Below are positions 17,497 to 21,581 of a stretch of DNA of 21,581 bases, in pieces. Source of the stretch: a virus; the IMG/VR virus record IMGVR_UViG_3300030101_001383, positions 1 to 21,581 of that record; one strand, given 5' to 3'. Under the pieces are notes generated by a model that did no database searches, was not told the origin of the DNA, and was given only the letters and a program-made list of their open reading frames with translations. The translations under genes were made by a program, and so were the position numbers. Each line of letters opens with the position of its first letter. Within the stretch, counting starts at the first letter, position 1.

Positions 17497-17658
17497 ATGC
17501 TCACAATTCTAAAACCAATCCTCTTCACGTTTCTCAGATCCAAGGCAATAAGACAACTTGCTTTAGATCTTGTTCGTGCGTGTGTAGAAAAAACTGATAA
17601 TGATGTTGATGATAAATTATGCGATATGTTGGAGCAGGCATTATTCCCAGGTAAATGA
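17497..17658 (+). CDS. Small conserved-looking protein, 53 aa
   Basis: This short ORF reads MLTILKPILFTFLRSKAIRQ, continues LALDLVRACVEKTDNDVDDK and ends LCDMLEQALFPGK. It has an N-terminal amphipathic or weakly hydrophobic helix followed by acidic residues. Its TGA overlaps the next ATG as ATGA (17655-17658), the coupling seen throughout this phage, which supports it being real. I recall similar short proteins (LKPIL--FL-SKA, TDN-VDD) in marine phages near terminase or lysis genes, with no proven role. Confidence 0.65.
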   Translation: MLTILKPILFTFLRSKAIRQLALDLVRACVEKTDNDVDDKLCDMLEQALFPGK

Positions 17659-17984
17659 ACCACAAAGAATTTTTTGATGTTCTCGTTGGAAACCCACCAG
17701 CCGAAGTAGAACTTGAAATTGAAATCAGAAAAAGAGAAATCAGAGACATGCCCAGTGCTGTTGTAAAAGAAATTTGTCTTGAACTGATAAAAGAAAATAG
17801 ACTACAAGATTTTCTTATAATGGCTTCTATTGAACGCATCTCAGATATAAATGAAAAACTTATACGCTATGAAATATCAGAACATCACAGAACAAAAAAC
17901 CTTGCATCAACCAAGAAGAAAAAGTTTAAGACTAAAAAGACCTTACTCGACAGATTTAAGACTATGCTGAGCGTGTTCAGATGA
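17655..17984 (+). CDS. Hypothetical phage protein, 109 aa
   Basis: The product starts MNHKEFFDVLVGNPPAEVEL and contains EIEIRKREIRDMP, a charged helical region, and a Lys-rich C-terminus (TKKKKFKTKK). A middle helix (EICLELIKENRLQDFLIMASIERI) could be a coiled coil. The start is coupled to the preceding 53-aa gene (ATGA). Comparable small proteins occur, as far as I remember, in marine cyanophages. The last 42 bp overlap, antisense, the end of the leftward gene at 17943. Confidence 0.65.
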   Translation: MNHKEFFDVLVGNPPAEVELEIEIRKREIRDMPSAVVKEICLELIKENRLQDFLIMASIERISDINEKLIRYEISEHHRTKNLASTKKKKFKTKKTLLDRFKTMLSVFR

Positions 17985-18167
17985 CCTTCTATCGTCCCAT
18001 TTTACTTTGTAATAATATTGACTAGCACCAACCTTATTTGTCTTTGCAAAAGCTTCTAAGACTGTTCCTTCGTATCGTTTATATTTACCTCCTGTGTATC
18101 CAATCGTATGGTTTCTTACAACACGATCATCAACTTGAAATCTTTGTCCTACTGCTTTGATAGGCAT
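17943..18167 (-). CDS. Small SH3/KOW-like basic protein, 74 aa
   Basis: The product from the ATG at 18167 starts MPIKAVGQRFQVDDRVVRNH. It then has a Gly/Lys/Tyr segment (IGYTGGKYKRYEGTVLEAF), a K-V-K-W-D strand (YYYKVKWDD) and a C-terminal HAQHSLK. Alternating short strands with Gly turns and aromatic residues resemble an SH3-like barrel, often used for nucleic-acid or protein binding. A TTG at 18182 would add five residues, but ATG is preferred. The gene is lone and leftward, and divergent from the small terminase with a 44-bp gap. The call is from composition and pattern only. Confidence 0.62.
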   Translation of the reverse strand: MPIKAVGQRFQVDDRVVRNHTIGYTGGKYKRYEGTVLEAFAKTNKVGASQYYYKVKWDDRRSSEHAQHSLKSVE

Positions 18168-18170
18168 AAT

Positions 18171-18198
18171 TTTATAAAACAAGGTATATTAGTTTCAA
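18171..18198 (-). promoter_or_regulatory. Candidate promoter for the leftward 74-aa gene
   Basis: On the minus strand, TTGAAA (18198-18193) and TATAAA (18176-18171) are 16 bp apart, each matching 5 of 6 consensus bases. The -10 lies only 3 bases before the ATG at 18167, so the transcript would start at or just inside the start codon. That counts against it unless the mRNA is essentially leaderless. Confidence 0.3.
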
Positions 18199-18211
18199 GA
18201 ACATTTTAACT

Positions 18212-18439
18212 ATGGAAAAAGCAAATAAATTAGAATTATTAGAACACCTTCATACAGTTCTTATACAAGAATTGTTAGACAAGGTAAAAAGTGGAGATGC
18301 AAAACCTGGTGATCTGAACGTAGCAAGACAACTTCTCAAGGATAATGGTATTGAATGTATTCCAACAGAGAAGAGTCCGATGGAAGATCTTATGTCAAAC
18401 CTTCCAGACCTTGATGTGATACCCGCTTTAGAAAGATAG
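18212..18439 (+). CDS. Terminase small subunit (T7 gp18-like)
   Basis: The 75-aa protein is close in size to T7 gp18 (89 aa) and begins MEKANKLELLEHLHTVLIQE; T7 gp18 also begins MEK with a LEMLDTAM-type helix. It continues KVKSGDAKPGDLNVARQLLK and ends in an acidic tail (PMEDLMSNLPDLDVIPALER). It would bind DNA ends and regulate the large terminase during packaging. The order, shortly before the large terminase, supports this. One extra gene, the methyltransferase, lies between the two terminase subunits. Confidence 0.85.
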   Translation: MEKANKLELLEHLHTVLIQELLDKVKSGDAKPGDLNVARQLLKDNGIECIPTEKSPMEDLMSNLPDLDVIPALER

Positions 18440-18442
18440 CCT

Positions 18443-19339
18443 ATGAAACTTTTAGATACCTTTGCAGGTATCGGTGGCTTTTCCTACGCTGCTGAAAAAC
18501 TTGTAGGTGGTTTTGAAACAACTCAGTTTATAGAAATCAACCCTTACTGCCAAAAAGTTCTTAACAAACACTGGTCACACGTTCCTATCCATGACGACAT
18601 CACAACATTCACAGCTAAATCTGGAGAGTTTGACATCATTACTGGAGGATTCCCCTGCCAAGATATATCAGTTGCAGGTTTACAGAAAGGCATCACAAAA
18701 GAAACCAGATCAGGTTTGTTTTACGAACTCATCAGAATCATACGCATGGTACGACCCAGATACGTTGTCTTGGAGAACGTGGCAGCAATCCTTAATAGAG
18801 GGTTGGACATCGTTCTCAGGGAATTTTACGAAGCAGGGTATGATGCAGAATGGGCAGTTATATCAGCAAGTTCTTTGGGAGCCTGTCATCAGAGAAGCAG
18901 ATGGTGGCTCGTTGCCTACCCCAACAACAATGGATCATCTTCCTCAGAGAAGTGTGGATTCAATGGTGAAACAAGTGACAGAACACAGGAAGGGCAGAAC
19001 CAATCTTGCCAATCTCAGAGAAGCAGTAAATCCAGAAACAGTACAACTATTCAACAAATTACAGAGCTTACCTATCCCAACAGCAAGAGACTACAAGGAC
19101 TCAGGGGAGAATATGAACTACAAGAAAGCAGCAGAGAAAGGACGTTTACCTGGCGTAACAGTGGAATCACGCTCAACCCAAACTGGAAAGGATACAAATC
19201 TAAACCCACACTTTGTCGAGGAGATGATGGGCTATCCAATCGGGTGGACAGACTTAAAGCATTAGGTAACTCTGTTGTACCACAGGTAGCTGCTATCCCT
19301 TTACAACGAGTAAAAGATCTTTATGCAACCGCTTCCTGA
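18443..19339 (+). CDS. DNA (cytosine-5) methyltransferase
   Basis: The 298-aa product has the ordered motifs of C5 methyltransferases. Motif I is FAGIGG (7-12), which binds S-adenosylmethionine; motif IV is GGFPCQD (68-74) with catalytic Cys72; motif VI is ENV (111-113); motif VIII is QRSRWW (150-155); motif X is GNSVVPQV (275-282). The target-recognition region (about 156-265) is polar and Ser/Asn/Gln-rich, with YPN repeats typical of phage versions. No restriction enzyme is next to it, so it is an orphan, probably protecting phage DNA from host cleavage. It starts 3 nt after small terminase and overlaps the large terminase start by 17 bp. A second reading frame inside it is unusually protein-like. 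Confidence 0.93.
   Translation: MKLLDTFAGIGGFSYAAEKLVGGFETTQFIEINPYCQKVLNKHWSHVPIHDDITTFTAKSGEFDIITGGFPCQDISVAGLQKGITKETRSGLFYELIRIIRMVRPRYVVLENVAAILNRGLDIVLREFYEAGYDAEWAVISASSLGACHQRSRWWLVAYPNNNGSSSSEKCGFNGETSDRTQEGQNQSCQSQRSSKSRNSTTIQQITELTYPNSKRLQGLRGEYELQESSRERTFTWRNSGITLNPNWKGYKSKPTLCRGDDGLSNRVDRLKALGNSVVPQVAAIPLQRVKDLYATAS
18591..19265 (+). CDS. Nested +1-frame ORF in the methyltransferase (224 aa, possible dual coding)
   Basis: This frame is open for 224 codons entirely inside the methyltransferase gene. The translation is not random-looking. It contains SLLEDSPAKIYQLQV, then YDPDTLSWRTWQQSLIEGW and SFSGNFTKQGMMQNGQLYQ, two (L)P-(T/I)-PT-D blocks (SLPTPTTMD, LPIPTARDYKDSG), and a C-terminal LNPHFVEEMMGYPIGWTDLK. 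I recall a broad set of phage and bacterial hypothetical proteins with W-R-T-(S/W)-Q, GM-(R/Q)NG, LPTPTA-D and FVEWMMGFPIGWT-L patterns near cytosine methyltransferases. Each block lies over a conserved methyltransferase motif, so part of the conservation could be inherited from that frame. No ribosome binding site is evident at 18591. Expression is unproven. Confidence 0.45.
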   Translation: MTTSQHSQLNLESLTSLLEDSPAKIYQLQVYRKASQKKPDQVCFTNSSESYAWYDPDTLSWRTWQQSLIEGWTSFSGNFTKQGMMQNGQLYQQVLWEPVIREADGGSLPTPTTMDHLPQRSVDSMVKQVTEHRKGRTNLANLREAVNPETVQLFNKLQSLPIPTARDYKDSGENMNYKKAAEKGRLPGVTVESRSTQTGKDTNLNPHFVEEMMGYPIGWTDLKH

Positions 19340-21044
19340 GAAACTACAAGACTTTAGATACTTTCTAATCATAACGTGGCGGCATTTAAACCTACCAGAC
19401 CCCACACCAGTTCAATTAGACATAGCTGAGTATTTACAGTATGGACCTCGTAGAAAGATCATACAGGCCTTTAGAGGCGTAGGTAAGAGTTGGATAACTT
19501 CTACCTATGTTGTGTGGAAACTACGGATGAATCCACAGCTAAAGTTTCTTGTTGTCTCTGCAAGTAAAGATAGAGCAGATAACTTCAGTACTTTCACCAT
19601 GCGTCTTATAAACGAGATGCCAATATTAGCTCCACTACGTCCAGAAGACGCTCAAAGAAACTCTAAAATTAGTTTTGATGTTGGCCCTGCTCAAGCTGAT
19701 CATGCCCCTTCTGTTAAGTCTCAGGGTGTCTTAGGACAGATGGCTGGTAGTAGAGCAGATGAAGTGATTGCTGATGATGTGGAAGTACCAAATAATAGCT
19801 TTACTCAACCGATGAGAGACAAGTTAAGTGAAGCTGTTAAAGAATTTGATGCCATACTGAAACCTAACGGTAAAATTACCTTCCTAGGTACTCCACAAAC
19901 AGAACAATCTTTATATCTAACACTAGAAGAGCGTGGATATACAACACGCATATGGACTGCACGTTATCCAGAACTTAAAAACAATTACGGAGATAGACTT
20001 GCTCCTAAGTTAGCTCAGAGGCTATCAGAAGAGCTTGTAAAGCCTAAAGATCCTGTTGACCCTGATAGGTTTTCATCAATAGATCTCATGGAACGTGAAG
20101 CGTCCTATGGACGTTCTGGGTTCTCTCTACAGTTCATGTTAGATACCTCTCTATCAGACCAGGATAGATACCCTCTCAAACTATCAGATCTCATCATCAG
20201 TAGTGTTAACCCTGATCATGCACCAGAAAAGGTGATATGGTCATCATCACCTGAATACGTCATCAAAGAATTACCCTGTGTAGGCTTTAATGGAGACCAC
20301 TTCTACAGACCTGCACAGCAATTCGGTGATTGGATTGAATATACAGGTTCTGTTATGTTCATTGACCCCTCTGGTAAAGGTAGAGATGCCACAGGATACG
20401 CTGTAGTCAAAATGTTAAACGGTAATCTATATGTCCCAGACGCTGGTGGTCTTAACGGTGGTTACAGTGACGCTGTATTAACAACATTATCTAAAATAGC
20501 TAAGACAAATAAAGTAAACACAATCCTTGTTGAGTCAAACATGGGTGGTGGTATGTTTGCAGAACTGTTAAAACCCTTTCTTCTTCGCTATCACCCCTGT
20601 GAAGTACAAGACGTACGTAATACAAAGACTAAAGAATTACGCATAATAGATACCCTTGAACCTGTTATGAACTCTCACAGGCTTATATTTGACCGTAAGG
20701 TAGTAGAAAAAGACTATAGATCCAACCCTAACGAAGCACCAGAAAGAAAATTAAAACTTCAACTCTTCTATCAGATGTCTCGCATAACTAAACATAGAGG
20801 TTCTTTAGTACACGATGATATTTTAGACGCTCTATCAGGGGCAGTTGCCTACTGGACTGAGTACATGAACCAGGATGAAGACAGAAACATTAAATCTCGT
20901 AAAGATGAACTCCTAAGAGTTCACTTAGATAACTGGGGGTCCTACCTAAACAACACCGTCACTCAAACTGCACTGGGTATGTCCCCCACTCAGATAAGTA
21001 ATTCTAATGGTTCCTCTGATGGATTCATTAATAATTCTTATTAG
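19323..21044 (+). CDS. Terminase large subunit (T7 gp19-like)
   Basis: The 573-aa product matches T7 gp19 (586 aa), the ATPase and nuclease motor that packages DNA and cuts the concatemer. Walker A is at 48-57 (QAFRGVGKSW), compared with T7 IQAFRGIAKS. Walker B is VIADDVE (148-154) and the coupling motif is TFLGTPQT (186-193). The RNase-H-like nuclease domain shows MFIDPSGKGRDATG (345-358) with Asp348, LVESNMGGG (402-410) with Glu404, and HDDILDAL (497-504) with Asp499 or Asp502 as metal ligands. All key acids are present. It overlaps the methyltransferase by 17 bp. It is the last gene before the gene-free end region. Confidence 0.96.
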   Translation: MQPLPEKLQDFRYFLIITWRHLNLPDPTPVQLDIAEYLQYGPRRKIIQAFRGVGKSWITSTYVVWKLRMNPQLKFLVVSASKDRADNFSTFTMRLINEMPILAPLRPEDAQRNSKISFDVGPAQADHAPSVKSQGVLGQMAGSRADEVIADDVEVPNNSFTQPMRDKLSEAVKEFDAILKPNGKITFLGTPQTEQSLYLTLEERGYTTRIWTARYPELKNNYGDRLAPKLAQRLSEELVKPKDPVDPDRFSSIDLMEREASYGRSGFSLQFMLDTSLSDQDRYPLKLSDLIISSVNPDHAPEKVIWSSSPEYVIKELPCVGFNGDHFYRPAQQFGDWIEYTGSVMFIDPSGKGRDATGYAVVKMLNGNLYVPDAGGLNGGYSDAVLTTLSKIAKTNKVNTILVESNMGGGMFAELLKPFLLRYHPCEVQDVRNTKTKELRIIDTLEPVMNSHRLIFDRKVVEKDYRSNPNEAPERKLKLQLFYQMSRITKHRGSLVHDDILDALSGAVAYWTEYMNQDEDRNIKSRKDELLRVHLDNWGSYLNNTVTQTALGMSPTQISNSNGSSDGFINNSY

Positions 21045-21074
21045 GTCGTACTTGTAGATAAATACCTCTTGAAA

Positions 21075-21094
21075 GGGGGGGATTATAGGGGGGG
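21075..21094 (+). repeat. Two G7 tracts 13 bp apart, possible G-quadruplex
   Basis: Bases 21075-21081 and 21088-21094 are each seven G, separated by ATTATA. Each tract can supply two GGG runs, giving an arrangement GGG-G-GGG-ATTATA-GGG-G-GGG that could fold as an intramolecular quadruplex. They begin 30 nt after the terminase stop in an AT-rich genome. Confidence 0.7.
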
Positions 21095-21146
21095 ATAGCG
21101 ACCATAAGTTAGGAAATAAGACTACATCAGCAGATGATAGTACCTA

Positions 21147-21168
21147 TTAGTAGGGAATAAGTAGGGAA
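21147..21168 (+). repeat. Tandem GTAGGGAA repeat; related copy at 21521
   Basis: GTAGGGAA occurs at 21150-21157 and 21161-21168, 11 bp apart. The longer form TTAGTAGGGAATAAG (21147-21161) recurs at 21521-21535 with one mismatch (TTAGTAGGGATTAAG). The distant copies lie near both ends of the gene-free region. Confidence 0.6.
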
Positions 21169-21206
21169 CTAGACTGACAACCCACAGCATCATATAAAAT
21201 AATTAA

Positions 21207-21254
21207 TATAAGATCCCTATAAGACAATTCTGGGCAGTCTATAGGGATCTTATA
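21207..21254. repeat. Long inverted repeat (18 bp stem, one bulge)
   Basis: Left arm 21207-21225 (TATAAGATCCCTATAAGAC) pairs with right arm 21237-21254 (GTCTATAGGGATCTTATA), with a single bulged A and an 11-nt loop (AATTCTGGGCA). The + strand has no T-run after it; the minus strand is followed by T-rich TTAATTATTTTATA. It could be a terminator, mostly for leftward transcripts, or a cruciform used at the packaging or concatemer junction. Confidence 0.7.
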
Positions 21255-21364
21255 GATACTCTTATAGTTATCTTATAGTCAACTATTAGATAACTATTAG
21301 ATGTCTATTAGTTAACTACTAAATACCTATTAGTTAGCTATTAGGTACTAATAGGTACTGATAG
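21249..21364. repeat. Helically phased heptamer array (CTTATAG / CTATTAG)
   Basis: Heptamers start at 21249, 21261, 21272 (CTTATAG), then 21283, 21294, 21305 (CTATTAG), 21316 (CTACTAA), 21327, 21338 (CTATTAG), 21348 (CTAATAG) and 21358 (CTGATAG). Spacing is 12, then seven times 11, then 10 and 10 bp. Spacing of one DNA turn puts all copies on one face of the helix. T7 also has arrays of a 7-mer near its terminal repeats, so a packaging or end-processing role is possible. Confidence 0.75.
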
Positions 21365-21380
21365 ATTGGCTAAAAGGTTT

Positions 21381-21409
21381 TTGACAAAAAAATTTGAAGG
21401 GTTTACATA
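21381..21409 (+). promoter_or_regulatory. Possible host sigma70 promoter pointing right
   Basis: A perfect TTGACA (21381-21386) is followed after 17 bp by TACATA (21404-21409), within an A-rich spacer. The -10 is weak. A palindrome ACATAT-N6-ATATGT (21405-21422) overlaps the -10 and could be an operator. If the window continues across the genome junction, this would suit an early-gene promoter. Confidence 0.4.
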
Positions 21410-21499
21410 TATACGCATATGTCGTTTTTACCCCTATACATAGACTTTTTTCTGTAGATTTTGTAGTTAGTCTTTGTAAATAGTTGATATAATTGACTT

Positions 21500-21524
21500 C
21501 TTACTGGACTTATAATCCAGTTAG
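21500..21524. repeat. Hairpin resembling a tRNA anticodon arm
   Basis: ACTGGA (21503-21508) pairs with TCCAGT (21516-21521) around a 7-nt loop CTTATAA. Two more pairs lie beyond a T-T mismatch. A 5-bp stem with a C-T-N3-A-A loop looks like an anticodon arm, but no matching D or T arms are seen, so no tRNA is called. It could be a short tRNA-derived attachment remnant or just a hairpin. Confidence 0.35.
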
Positions 21525-21581
21525 TAGGGATTAAGGGTCTAATTGTTACAAAGTGTTAAGATTTTCTTATTTCATTTTATC

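Larger units (their letters stand above)
21045..21581. other. Gene-free region after large terminase (probable genome-end or junction region)
   Basis: No convincing ORF is seen in these 537 bp. The stretch holds two G7 tracts, a long inverted repeat, an array of heptamers spaced at about 11 bp, a TTGACA box and smaller palindromes. In T7-like phages the segment after gp19 contains or borders the terminal repeat and, across the junction in a circularised assembly, the early promoter region. The density of structured motifs fits that. Exact ends cannot be placed from the window. Confidence 0.65.

Noticed and set aside
17534-17839. Leftward ORFs opposite the 53-aa and 109-aa genes
   Set aside because: The plus-strand pair is coupled by an ATGA overlap and looks protein-like; the minus-strand translations are low-complexity shadows.
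21249-21364. CRISPR array
   Set aside because: Repeats are 7 bp with 3-5 bp between them, far too short for repeats and spacers, and no cas genes are present.
21484-21560. Complete tRNA gene
   Set aside because: Only an anticodon-like arm is seen; no acceptor, D-arm or T-arm pairing (no GGTTC-like T-arm) could be found around it.
1-21581. Repeated T7-type phage RNA polymerase promoters
   Set aside because: Most late genes have 0-3 nt between them, and I could find no shared motif of about 20 bp in the few gaps (55-112, 14524-14559, 17382-17496, 18168-18211, 21045-21581).

Overview
This window is the late, structural and packaging half of a T7-like podovirus (Autographiviridae type) with an AT-rich genome. 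The gene order follows T7 closely. It starts with the last codons of the major capsid protein (gp10-like) and a terminator at the T7 T-phi position. Then come tail tubular proteins A and B (gp11, gp12), internal virion proteins gp13 to gp16, the tail fibre (gp17), small terminase (gp18) and large terminase (gp19), followed by a gene-free stretch of about 540 bp where T7 has its genome end. Several small proteins around 14.5-18.2 kb resemble, from memory, families seen in phages of marine Synechococcus and Prochlorococcus, so a marine cyanobacterial podophage is the best guess. A pelagiphage (SAR11 host) cannot be excluded without a search.

Layout. Positions 1-14523 form one tightly packed rightward block: capsid end, a tiny Lys-rich peptide, gp11, gp12, gp13, gp14, gp15-like with LysM and a lysozyme-like C-terminus, gp16-like, a 1027-residue tail fibre and a small fibre-associated protein. 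Most junctions are 0-2 nt or overlap (TAATG, ATGA). Two further rightward genes at 14560-15491 encode small membrane-associated proteins and end tail-to-tail with a leftward cluster.

The leftward cluster (17381 to 15478) has four genes: one two-helix membrane protein and three consecutive proteins with secretion-type N-termini, two of them diverged paralogues. It is preceded by a possible leftward promoter and a leader with two mutually exclusive hairpins, the proximal one terminator-like. Two small rightward genes (53 and 109 aa) follow; the second overlaps, antisense, the end of a small leftward gene (74 aa).

The packaging block (18212-21044) is small terminase, a DNA cytosine-5 methyltransferase and large terminase. 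The methyltransferase gene contains a 224-codon open frame, wholly nested in the +1 frame, that looks like a protein family of its own. The end region (21045-21581) holds two G7 tracts, a long inverted repeat, an array of about eleven CT(A/T)(T/A)TAG-like heptamers spaced 10-12 bp apart, a strong -35 box and further hairpins. It has the look of a packaging or concatemer-junction and early-promoter region.

The structural genes build the neck, nozzle, ejectable core and fibres. gp18 and gp19 package DNA, and the methyltransferase sits between them. The membrane and secreted proteins lie where T7 keeps its lysis genes (17.5, 18.5), so lysis or envelope modification is a reasonable but unproven guess for some of them.
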